Below, piece after piece: positions 1 to 12,100 of a DNA stretch of 64,000 nt (its first letter is position 1; each line of letters starts with the position of its first letter). Source of the stretch: Lineus longissimus. Lineage: Eukaryota > Nemertea > Pilidiophora > Heteronemertea > Lineidae. The position numbers were made by a program, and so were the translations under genes. The notes under the pieces were generated by a model. That model searched no databases. It was not told the DNA's origin and saw only the letters and a list, made by a program, of their open reading frames with translations. The DNA is taken from NCBI RefSeq assembly GCF_910592395.1, contig NC_088320.1:2108001-2172000 (forward strand), written 5' to 3'.

Positions 1-115
1 GACCTGTAGAGAGGTAGAAATGTCTTTCATGATAATGCAAACCCTGGAATATTTGAGATCAGTCAAGATCAGTTTAGTCCCGTGTAAACGGCTCCTTATG
101 TCCACGTATACATAC

Positions 116-3100
116 CCGTCATGTCCATAAGAAGCTAAGACAATACTGGGACTGGAATAGGCGTTGCTGGTCACCCAGGTACAGTGCACCGCAAACAGCA
201 TCAGCATCATCAGTGTTGCTATGACAACCACACTCTTGATATTCATGCCGATTGCCTCCTGCTCCTTAGGTTTGTCTTCTTTGATTTTCTTTGCCTTGCC
301 GACCTGGAGGAGAAGGAGATGTTGTCAGTCAATGTAATTTTATAGTATTCTCATCGCATAGCTTGTTAGTGCATCTTGATGTAGTCAAGATCCCAGACAC
401 AGAGGCAGGCCTCTCAATTACATGATTCCTACACCATACAATGGTGCAGGCCGTACAGGATGTCCCCAAATTAGGTCTACTTTTTTTTTTTTTTTTTAAT
501 AATATGAAGCGTTTTTTGACCCCTAACATAACCAAATCTCATCCAAATGGCCTAATTTTATAGTTTTACTCTAAAATTATGATTTTTCAGGTGTATGTGG
601 TGATATCAGTCACTAACTTTGATTTATGACGTCGCTGTTCAGGCAAATTGGCGCTATGAAATGTCCCCAAATTAAGCTAAAAAGCAAAAAAACATGTCCC
701 CCAAAATAGGCTAAAAAATACAGGGTGTAGAGGTCTCCACGTAATTGAAAGGCCTGAGAGGCCAAAAATACATTGAATTTGCATCATTGCGTTTATATAC
801 CTTATCATAATATTTGTCATTCTTCGCATCCTTGCTCTCCTCTAACTCATCTGTCGGTTTCACCACCGGTTCATCTTTCAAGTAGATGGTGAAGATCTTG
901 GAGAATGCGATGGCCGATAGGACGCAAACCACAGGGGTCAACGTCAACATGAGTCGCACCATCACACCGGCAAAATACGAGGCAGTGATTGCGTACAGCA
1001 CAACTGAAAAAAATTGGAACTTTTTATTGCAAACAGTTGAACAATAGCTGAATTTGTTTAAGTATCCAACTCCCACTCCAAGGGTCACAGTTTCTTGGTC
1101 ACCCGGGTCACAATAAGACCCCCAAGCTTGGGTATCATCTACCACACCTTAGAGTGACTATGTACAGATCTATAATATTTTCAAGAGGGATGCTCCTGAT
1201 TTTGCAATGGTTTGGAGAACACTGAGCATTAGAAAATATCTTACTGAATACTCTTTCATCGTTGATTTCCCGGATGCAGAACCAGACACCTGCAGGAAAC
1301 GTGCAGATCAGGATGTGCAGATCAAAGAAAAATGACACCCATGTGGTCGGCTGGTGTTCGGACACCGACGCGATGATAGGAATGTGAATCTTGGCGTATC
1401 CGGTGTCCCACAGGGAGTAGAAGCGCCCACTCCAGGGGGCTACGTAACCTGCAGAGAAAGTGAAGGCAACGTCAGATAACATTCCAAAGAAATTTCAAAA
1501 AGGAATTTTGAGCAAATACATAAAACACTACTCACCTGCATATGTGAGACCGACAACTGCAAGGAACACTAAGCCCGCAGCTCCAATTATGGCAGTGACG
1601 AAAAACGTTCTAAATTCTTTTTTGGACAGGAATCCTTGAGTGAACTTCAATGCCCCGTAGGCCTGCAACAGGGCGAACACACCTGAAAAAAGCAAAACGT
1701 TTAAAGTTGTCAGAAACCAGACAGAGTGGAACCTTTCTCAGCAGAAACATGTTAGCAGGACAATCTCTTTGTCAAGGACAGTGATTTTGGTCCTGAATCG
1801 GTCGTTTCTATACAATTTGACTTCTGTAATCAGGACACCTCTCTTCTAAGGACAGCACTTGTTAGTCCCAAGGGTGTCCCTACAGAGAACTTCTACTGTA
1901 CTCGCAAGTTTGTGATACAGTTTTAAACACCAGTCAGGCCAAAATTTGACGGTTTACATCACTCAACTGTGGTGTCGAGCAGCAATGGCCCACAGAAGCA
2001 AATGTGAATTATGAAGTTTAAGAAAACTTACCTGCGGCAGCCATGTGTTCACTGGTTCTGAGTGGCTGAAACCCAACAAATGGTATCTGCATTGACAACA
2101 CTAATCCCATGATATAAAACGTTGTGTAAGCTGGAAAAAAAAGAAGATGAACAACATTATTATAAAGGAGATAGCACTATATTTAAGTTTCACGATATTC
2201 TATGGATTTGTCAAGGTTACAAAGATCCCTTAGAGACTTAGGGCTGAACATATATATTAACAAAACTTGTCATTACTCATCCAGTGCCTAGAATAAGCTG
2301 TTCTTAGCTGAATATGTGGCCCAGTAGATTTTACCCAGATTGTTCAGCTCACCTATGTAAATCCTTCTAGAATACCTCTGCATGAGTAAAAGGACAAATA
2401 CATGAAGAGGGATGAGGTTGATGATGAACACATAGCCACCCCAGGCTGATACCTGAAAGAGAATGTCACACGCGTCACTAGGAAATCACACTTTGACCAG
2501 AGGTCAGGAAATACAAAACAGCCAATCTCTACCTCAATCCAATGAGAGCTATTGTTCTTCTGTTTATAGCCTAATCTGGCTAAGTTGGTGCACACGTTTT
2601 AGACCTTTTTTAAGAAAAGGGCCGAAGTTAACACTCCTCTACACACACCTTGAAATCGCTCTTCAGCTTTTATGTTACCGAGTCCAAAATGAGTTTCAAC
2701 TTACCATATAAAAATAGGACAGAGACGTTAAGACTCCCCAGTATATAGAACCAGTCTTTATGGATTTTATCTGCAAATAAAAGAGTTTGATACTAGATTA
2801 ATATGGATATCAAGTTATGTTACAGAAACATTCATTTTAAATGGCCTTTCAACACAGCAATGCTTCTCTCATGAACTTCAGTTATTTAACAGATCATATT
2901 TTATAACTGGCACAGAAAATAGAAGAACCTGATTGAACACGCTTTACTCACCCATAAATAGTATGTGAACATGAGAGCAAAGATAGCAATGCCTTCGTTG
3001 TCGTAGCTCCCAGCAACCGACCTACTGATGTAACCCGGAACTGAAAATACAAAAAGAGATTGATCAATAACCTGAGATGGGAAAGGTTCCCTTTTGATTT

Positions 3101-5099
3101 GACAAACACGTACTAAAATTTTTTAAGTCTTAGAAGTTTGACCCTTTTTCAAACTTACCAATAGCAATGAAACAAGCTGCGAATAGACCAGCACCAGAAT
3201 TCCATAACTCCTTTGTCAAGAAGTATGTCGAGATGGCCGTGAGACCACTGAAAGGGAAGGAAAAAAATTACATTTTGATCTTGATAAGATCAGAACACTA
3301 TTTATGGCAAGTTTACTGACCTATGACCAGTGCTGTTTAAGAATACAACAGTATGATTCTCACCTGAATATTGGAGCTAGGAATACACAGATGTCTCGGA
3401 TGTGAACAGGGATGTTGAGAAGGTCGAGAACATAGTGAATCGCCCCAGATGTGACCATCAAGCCGGGGTAAACCTGCAAATTACAACGAAACAAGATTAA
3501 TTAGTATAAAATTCAATAAGATTTGCACCATAGCACTATCATTCCCAAACAAAATACAACCGTCATCAATTCTTTCAGCCTCACTGAGGTTGCCCTGGCA
3601 TCCAATGATGCAAACGATGTAATTAATTACACATGACAAAGATCTATAAGCAGGGCATGGCCGGAGGTCGCGTAAATTAGTTTGGTATTGATTTTAACAT
3701 CCATCTCATTTGGCTCATAATGAGCACTATGCTACAAATAAGGCTTTCATGATGATGATCATCTATTTAAGATTTTTGCCTTTTTTTTAATGATACATCC
3801 ATTACAGTTCCGAGGATCAAAAGGGTTTTGTAATGTGGACAGACTCCGCGGACTCAGAACACTATAAGTCAACACAGCAAATTTGCCTCGCAAACAATGA
3901 TAAGCTATCAGGACAAATCACCTCGGGCTCTGAACATGGAATAGATCAATTCCATTGTGAACATGATGGATGTGTTTACATGCAAATGCTGAACAAACTG
4001 ACTTGTTTTTTGTTAACTGCAGCCAGCAAAATGGAATTGATAATATTTTGTTCGCGTCACAGCTGAGGTGATGGAGGTATAATGTCTGTAATGCCCCCCC
4101 CCCCCTGTAAAAGTGGCCTGGTTACCTTTCTCATCTGGACTACCATGCTGCCCATTGATATTACACAGCCCGAAAAGCAAATAGCACATCAAATCACTCC
4201 CAATAGTTATTCATCAGTCTCAGTGTAAACTTTGATTCAATTGCTGCATTGAGTTGTATCAATTTTACAACATCTGGCCCTGTCACAAACTGACTTACCG
4301 TGCCGCCAACAATTCTTCCCAGTGGATACCATGCTCTCTCATCGAACCAATTCAAGAAGTTGTAAAACCCATGTGTGACCATGTGATGCGTGGCACGATA
4401 GTTGAACCTAAAAATAACAAATTTATAGCAACTGTTACTGTAGGGGAAAATTTCTATTGTTGCCAAAATGTACAGTAGTCTGTCAGTGATCGAGTTACTC
4501 CTATCATACTCAAGCAGAAGCCAACTGAACAATTCACTTATTCAGACAGCAAATTATCAGCTTCAAGAGGCGGAGGCCAGGACATCAGACTATCACTATC
4601 AGTAGGCCTATCACAATCGTCTGGGATGGAAGGAGTCAGTGAACCACACTCCCACGCAACCGCGGCCTACACTACAGCATACATGCCAAGTTAACAAAAG
4701 GGCGAGTTACCAAATTTTTATTAGCGATTTAACACATTGGGATCAGCAAAAAAATAACACGTTAGTTTCACTCATCGGGAGAATTTTGAAAGCCCTCATG
4801 CAATATGCATGCACGCTGTATAAATTTACATACATGTATTGTATGTACAACTTGTAGTGCATTTGTACAGTGAGTCACTGACACTATTCTGTGGACAGAG
4901 AAATTTTCCCTCATCAATTTTTGTCTTACCATGGATCGAACTCGTGGATTATGCTCTCAAATCTTATGACAGCAAAAAGCCGAGCGCTGAAACCAGCTAG
5001 GCAGGCTAGTGTGAGGATAAAAAATGTCAGCAAACTAGTCCAACCTCCAGGATTTGCGAGGGCACCCCGAATATCATGCTTGCTACCGGCGTCCGCCAT
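116..5099 (-). CDS. STT3B: STT3B, catalytic subunit of oligosaccharyltransferase (partial, 12 exons, C-terminus off the left edge)
   Basis: Multipass ER membrane protein that transfers the lipid-linked oligosaccharide to Asn in N-glycosylation. Coding exons (high to low): 4930-5099, 4299-4407, 3364-3473, 3159-3247, 2952-3040, 2705-2770, 2353-2452, 2032-2130, 1536-1682, 1245-1448, 801-1003, 116-303. All have GT-AG borders and matching phases and give 524 complete codons. Visible family motifs are the first metal-binding acidic motif in [16 protein letters not shown], the second in [10 protein letters not shown], and [10 protein letters not shown] in the external loop. The stretch [14 protein letters not shown] matches the STT3B rather than the STT3A paralogue as I recall them. 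The start [12 protein letters not shown] gives a shorter N-terminus than human STT3B. The WWDYG catalytic motif should lie beyond the left edge. The last visible exon ends at HDG with donor gtatgt. Introns hold no other gene; one carries the repeat at 402-763. Confidence 0.96.
402..763 (-). mobile_element. MITE-like repeat, copy 1 (in STT3B intron)
   Basis: A 362-bp element in the intron after the 801-1003 exon of STT3B. Its ends are imperfect inverted repeats of the type GAGGC-AGGCCT-TCAATTAC, followed inward by CTACACC. It has a poly(T) tract at 480-498 and no coding capacity. The same sequence in reverse orientation lies at 8893-9273. The superfamily cannot be assigned from two copies. Confidence 0.8.
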
Positions 5100-5200
5100 A
5101 TTGATGCATACACTACAGCCACGTCCGGCGGCTGAGCCAATCACAGAAGAGAATTCCTGGTCATGTGATTTGGCTGATCTAGGTCAATCACGAAACTCTA

Positions 5201-5287
5201 CAGGGTGGCCCAGAAAGGTTTTCCCTTGCACAATAGAACTCTACTGCGTTTCCATTGTGTGAGGGGAAATAATTCTGGACCACCCTG
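5201..5287. mobile_element. Short mariner/Tc1-type MITE with TA target duplication
   Basis: An 87-bp element bounded by CAGGGTGGCCCAGAA and its near-complement TTCTGGACCACCCTG, with TA directly on each side (5199-5200 and 5288-5289). The inverted repeat continues inward imperfectly. Terminal sequence and TA duplication are typical of Tc1/mariner-derived MITEs. It lies about 100 bp upstream of the STT3B start codon, so it may be in the promoter or 5' UTR. Confidence 0.8.
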
Positions 5288-7202
5288 TAGTACATGAACT
5301 TGTCACCCTGTTCGAAGATGACATCGGAGCGAAAGTGAATTTACCATGGTGAATCTGAGATCTTTTTTGTGAGTGATGTTCAGCTCAATCCTCTTGGTGT
5401 TGAATGATTCATTCAAGAACATGTCCGGCAACACCCCTCAGCAAAATGAATAAAATAACAACAACAACTTATTCTTTCAGATATATAGTGTAATTATTCT
5501 ACATAAACATGTACACGCTATGTACACAGCTAAATACAATTACCCCGAATAAGATTACAAAGCAACTCAAACATCAATCACACCGCAAAACACCCTGTCA
5601 ACGCTTGTCTTCCAAGTCAACTAGAATAGAATTTTCTCACAATCTTCAAGATTACAAAGTGGCACTCAAATTAAGCCAAGTGTCATGAATGTCACAATTA
5701 TATATATATGAAAACATTTGCACTGAAGAACTTAATATGACAAGATGTTCCCAGAGCGCCATCTCCCACTATAAAAGCAGTGTGGTTTTACACTACCAAA
5801 CAGGAATGTGTGTAAATCTGATCAGTGTCATTTGTTTTTCGGGAGAAAGCTTAAGCAACTTCAAAACGTAAATTTAAGAAGATAATGCCAATATAAACTG
5901 AAATTTTTGGTGAATGAAACAGCTTACTATATGTACATGAATGAGTCGACAATAAGCGGATTCAAACAAAAATCTTAAAATAAAATAACATTGTACAAAC
6001 ATTTATAAGAAAAATTGACTACATAAGCATTAAAAAGACGAGACAAGTCTTTTTAATTTGGCACTTTTCACTTCAAGATAGTTTGTTTATAATTTGTAAC
6101 ACCAACATCCAACATGATCAAGGTCCTCAGTGGGATTGCCCCCCCCCCCCACTATTGGATCCCCGCCTGCAACCATGGCAACACAGATGAGTGGTCATGG
6201 AAGGACCCATGTTCATTAGCCATAGCAGAAGTTGCCAATTTTGCAACTTTTCCACTTTGATACAGTTCATAACATAAGAATATCCCCGAACCCACCCACT
6301 AAGTAATTCTCACTGCCACCCGTCCTAGAATATCCACCATTTTCAATAAATTTCAGATGTTTCCACCTCTCTTTAGAAAAATCCTTGGAGAGCACTGGTA
6401 TCCTATGACATACAAGTACACACTGGGCCTATATGTTTTTTACCTTTGTGTAACTACTATGTACACCGATATATCATGCATAATTATTCATGTCGTGTAG
6501 AATGATGAATGTGAATTATCACTACATGATGGAATATGACATGTAGTCAGCATAGATGTGGCTTCCCCAAAAAAAACAGAAATTTTGCTTTTTTCAGAAC
6601 TTTTCAATTCATATTTCATCTAAAACTATCTGAAAATACTAATTTACAAAAATCGAACCAAGCAGACCAAAGATGAGCCATTTGAAGCAAATACTGACTA
6701 TCTTTCCAGCCATTTTAGACTTTATCGAGTTGTGCCATTCTTTTGAAACACACTATAGATGACAACTCAAACACATGATGGCATTATAATACGAGTGTGA
6801 AACAGTTATATTCAATATAGTGCATCTTATCTAGAATAATAATGTAAAGATATACACTGCCTATCACCTTAATTATATCACAATGTCCATGGATGCTACG
6901 ACATCCTTTGTATTAGGCAAACACTTGCAGATGCCAATTATTGCATTCTTGGTATAATTTCTAGGTTATTTCATCAGTACAGCTGTAATCCGATCAGTTA
7001 CCACAAACGGGCATTACGTGGTGAAAATTACCGGTAGGTTAATCGGAGGTAGCAACTCTGCACTTGCGTCTGGGTATCAGATCTGATATACCTCCTGCTA
7101 ACACGATTATCTGGCCCTAGCTCCTCAGGTGTGACTCTCACCTTGCAAATCCCAAGCAAGAATTCGACCTCACAATCCTTTGATTTTTGAATCAAGAGAC
7201 AT

Positions 7203-7208
7203 TTTATT
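7203..7208 (-). promoter_or_regulatory. Candidate polyadenylation signal for the TAX1BP1-like gene
   Basis: AATAAA on the minus strand about 170 bases past the stop codon. No cleavage data; inferred from position. Confidence 0.5.
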
Positions 7209-7374
7209 TCAATTTACATGTGCCCCTTTCAAACCTGAAACATCAAGTTCACCAAGAATCGGTGAATTTTTCACCTGATCTATTTATCCAACTGTCATAG
7301 TCCCTTTTAAGCACAGTCTTAACTTTTACGAGCAATCGTCTTGAGAATAGAGCGTCAATAGTCTTCTACTTAAA

Positions 7375-9160
7375 TTACATGGTTTCAAAATGGGTCTGCA
7401 CATGCTCCTCAAACTTGCTCATCGGGTAATCTAAGTCGTACTGCTTATTACAAACTGGGCAGACTGGGCCATAATGCGACTGAACATGATCTTCGAAGAT
7501 CGCTTGTGGGTGGTCTGATGCAAACGTCGTGAAACAGACGGGGCAGATTTTCTGGGGGTCACCAGCGGCGTCTTGGAATCTGTCTTCATCTCCTTCAGGT
7601 TCCTCCAGCAAGGCATGGAGTGGTGCGCCGTCCTCGTCTGCAAGGAGAAATGATTATCATGACAGGATAAAATCAAACAGGAACTATAACATCAACCTGT
7701 GTGCACCAAAATCGTCCATTTTGTACAAATGCATGAAATTGTGTACATCGTTCACAGCAGGTGGTAGGCATTTTGACCGAGTACCACATTCTTGAGGACC
7801 AGGAAGTTTCTGTGTCACAGACCACTCACCATGTTGCTGTGGTGTAGCTGTGGCAGCTCGAATTGCTGCAAGCTTTGCCGATGGTAGGACCTCGGGTGTC
7901 ATTGGGGGTGGTAAAGGCTTCAGAGGCGTATCAAGCCGAGTCACGGTTTCCACTTCTTCATCCAGTGGGAGTCTCTCGAGCGACTCACAGCTTCCACTCG
8001 CCCCTGTCTGGCCAAAGTTTGGATACGGCAGTTTGCCAGGTGCTGGGGCCTCAGGCAGAGTCTGATCTGTCTTCATAAGATGGGCGTATGGGTTCCCGTA
8101 GACGTAGATAGGCATGGGAGAGGCAGCAACTGGTCCAACGTTTGTGATGTACGGATTCGGGTAGATGTGCTCCAGCCGAGAGAATTCTGGTTTGGGCTGA
8201 AATAATTGGAAGGAGTGTCATTAAGATGAGAATGAGATTTGGAATGTACTTTTGAGTAGTCTGTAGTGCTATCTTTTGCTCTTCTGTGCAAAATAATCAT
8301 ACAGGATCTATCGCTCCTCGAGGATTGGAAGCTCATCTGGGTGCTGCACCTGGACAAAAAGCACAGAGAAAGACTGCCACTCATTTCACCTGTATTTGAA
8401 TAGCCTCGCTTTCTCCTTTCCTCTTCTCTGACTTTAGTTTACCGATCTCTGTTCTCTGCTTCTCGATGGTCTCTTCGAGTGTGTGGACCCTCCTGTCATA
8501 GTCCGACTTCAAGTCGACCATCTGTTTCTGGGAGACCTCCAACTGGTCTTTGCACTTCTTGATCTCTTCACCATGTTGTTTGGTGAGAGCATCTCGCTTC
8601 TCTTTCTGCTCCTGTAATACAAAACGATGAGTTAGTCTGGAGGTCATGGTTAGATTCAGCTGGCCTTTCATACATTCCTTTGACAGAGCTGTGAAAAACC
8701 TTTGCAAAGAAAAGAAAACTGATGTCATTGATAAAGCTATTGGGTAGATGGTAAATTCCATATCAGATCCAGAGAACAGAATGTCAATTCAACATGGCAG
8801 CCACAACAGAAAACAATGGGAGAACATCACCCAAATGGCTCAGCAAGAGTCCTAATCTCTGATTGGTAATCTGTGTTACCTCCACAGACTATGCCTCCAG
8901 GCCTTTCAATTCCGTGGAGTCCTCTACACCCTGTATTTTTTTAGCCTAATTTGGGGACATGTTTTTTTGCTTTTTAGCTTAATTTGGGGACATTTCATCG
9001 CGCCAATTTGCCTCAACAGCGACGTCATAAATCAAAGTTAGTGACTGATATCACCACATACACCTGAAAAATCATAATTTTAGGGTATAACTATAAAATT
9101 AGGCCATTTGGATGAGATTTGGTTATGTTAGGGGTCAAAAAACGCTTTAGGGGGTCATAC

Positions 9161-9196
<36 letters not shown>

Positions 9197-12100
9197 AATT
9201 TGCCGGGGGGAAATCCTGTACGGCCTACACCGTTATACGGTGTAGGAATCATGTAATTGACAGGCCTGGCCTCTTACCTGTAACATGTGCTTGTAGCGCT
9301 GTTTCCTTGCCAGACAGGCTTCAAAGTCTTTACCAAGGTCGTCAAGTTGGGCCTGCAGCTCGAAATCTACTGTTTCAAGATCGACCTGCGTGCAGCTCTC
9401 TCTTCTCGTTCCTGGAAAAATTGTAAAACTTACACGCTAGAATCATCTGAAGATGAAGGAACGAAGATGGCAATGGTTGGGCCATGTGCTCCGAATGCCT
9501 GCAAACGCATTGCCAAGGAGAGCACTCAAATGGACACCACAAGGGAGACGAAATAGAGGCAGACCAAGAGAGATCTGGCGGCGTTCCATGGCAAAGGAAC
9601 TTCAAGAGAAGGGCCTAACGTGGGAGGCAGCCAGACAGCGAGCAGCCAACAGACTTGAGTGGAGGACCCTGGGGAACGCCCCATGTGCCACCTGGGGCAC
9701 GAAGGGTCCTAAGTAAGTAAGTAAGTAAGAATCACCTGAAGATGGTTGAAATTGGACTAAATGGACACGTTGGGTCACTGCAATGAGGTTTGAGCTTTAG
9801 ACAGAAATGAAGAACTACAAACTAGGCAACAATATTAATCACAGATTAAGCAGAAGTGTGCGTATTGTCAGTTTCCTCACCGAAAAACAGTAAGGGACAC
9901 TTCATTGGCAAGAGGAGAATCTGGTAGCTTTGAATTGATGCATGGTGCAATAATCGTCATGACCCTGGCCGTGCCCCCTTGTCCCGAATGGATGACCACA
10001 ACTTACGTTCTGGGGATGAATTTGCCGATGTCTGAACAAACTCCTTCTCTATCATACTGGGATGCTCTGGAGTGGAGGGTGGCGTCTTGGAGGCTGAAAA
10101 GCGGAGTACGAAACTCTTAAGTTTTTCAGATAGAAATATAGTGGATTTTTACATTCCTAATCCATGAAAATAACACCAGCAAGAAAGACAGCGATGACTT
10201 ACAATGTTTCCTCATCTTCTTCAGCTCGTGTTGAAGTCGGCGACACTCCACATACTTCGTCCGGTACTCCTCCGCACCCATCGACAGCCGCTCTTTCAGA
10301 TCGGCAATCTCCCGTCGGAGGTCGTGTTCAACCTGTTGTTGTAGCCGCTAAAACACAAACGAGACAAATTAGAACTAGCTGTCAAACATGCGGCTAGGGC
10401 TCTTGGCTGGTGACAAGACACCCTGGTTTGAACCGGTAGTCCATGCAAAACTTTAGACCTTAAAGGGAACTGAAACCGCCAAGCCAGTTCGTATGACCTC
10501 GTTTTCATTTCCTGCGTATAGGGTGATCAGAACGAGGCATGAATGAAACATGGCGCCTAGCTGTCAAACATTGAGTGACGTCACCACTATGGAATTTACA
10601 ACGAAAACTCATGAATGAAAGATCGCATGACTCACGTGATTCTCACATGATTCTCAATAATAACAAATTGAACTGCGCATGCTCGGGCACTGGGGGCGGA
10701 GCTACAAATCTGAACTCGAATAGGAAGTCGGAAGTTTGACTTTCTCGGGCGGTGAAAGTCGAAAAGTTGAATAAATCGCTCAGCGGTTCCAGTTCCCTTT
10801 AATCAACCCAATCGGTACCAGTCAGAAGTGTTCAGGATCTTGGGCCGATTGAGCAGCTTACCCGAGTTACTCTGAAAGGTTTCAAGACACGCATGATAAA
10901 CCACGGTTAAAGCGTAAAGGCCTTAAACATAGTAACCATCATACCATAAACTTTAACATTTTTAAACTCACTTGTGTCTTAATTGACTCCTCCATCTGTC
11001 CACGCAGATCGTCAGTCTGCTTCTTACCCCGCGCAAGCTTCTTCTCCAGATGTAGCTGGGCAGTCTTCAGGGCGTACAAGGCGCCATTTTCCTCCTCTGT
11101 GTGCAGCATTTCAGCCTCTTGACACTTTTCTTCAAGTTCTGAAACTTTCTCCTGTAGACTTGCTAACTTAGCAACAAGGATGTCGTTCTCCTGCAATAAC
11201 AATGCCTAAATCTCAAGCTTTTTCATTTTCCAACTCTTCCCTTATCCATTTGACTTGAAGATGCACAGACTCTGGTGTCCTAAAACTTCATAAATAGCTC
11301 AATATACGTGTTTTTTTTCAGTGAATAAAGAGGGTTGGGACTATGTTACAAGACACTACAGCACCAAGTGTGTTTAATGAATAGAGCAACACGCACCTTT
11401 TGCAGTTTGACGATCTCACTCTTGAGTGTCGTAGTCTCCGTCTTGCTGTCCTCTTCTAGACGAGCAACCTGCGATTTCAAGTTGTGTGCCTCGGAGCGTG
11501 CTCTCTGAAAGACAAACCAAGAAAATTGGTTAGTTCTTGCTTTACAAACAAACATTAGACGACGTCTCTTCTTTCTTATGATGAGATTTGACCAATGAGT
11601 ACAGTCACAGGACCTTGGACAGTGCAGCAGCGCATGGCTGGTGATGAAAACCCACGTGGCACACCCTCCATGTACTGTATACATCGTATACTGTAAATTG
11701 CCAAATATCACAAATAATACACCAGCTTTAGTACCTCGAGTGTCTGCGCCATCTTATCATGAGCTGCTCTCACCGCCAACACCTCTTCATTCAACATCTT
11801 CTTGCAGTGTTCTACTGCACACAGCTTGTCCTCCGAATTCTTCAATTTCTCATTCAAGTGTTGCATGTGTTCCTAAAATTTAGAGAAACAATTCATTGGC
11901 ACGAAGTATTTCTGCTTCTGAATGAGTGACATGATGTTCTCACACGGCTCAGATAACTGAAACTTGTACTAGTGGTGTCTACTTATAGTTCACGGGAACT
12001 TCATCAATCTGATTCCTACCAGGCTGGTGTGACGCTTCTCAGATTGAAGCAGACTCTGAATCAGGCACAACAGAATGTCCTCCACAGAGCCCTGAAGTGC

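Larger units (their letters stand above)
5100..7374. other. Intergenic region between STT3B start and TAX1BP1 3' end
   Basis: Holds the STT3B 5' UTR/promoter on the right of 5099, a small TA-flanked MITE (5201-5287), short poly(C) runs and, at its right end, the 3' UTR of the TAX1BP1-like gene with a reverse-strand polyadenylation signal at 7203-7208. No further coding exon is recognisable. Confidence 0.7.
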
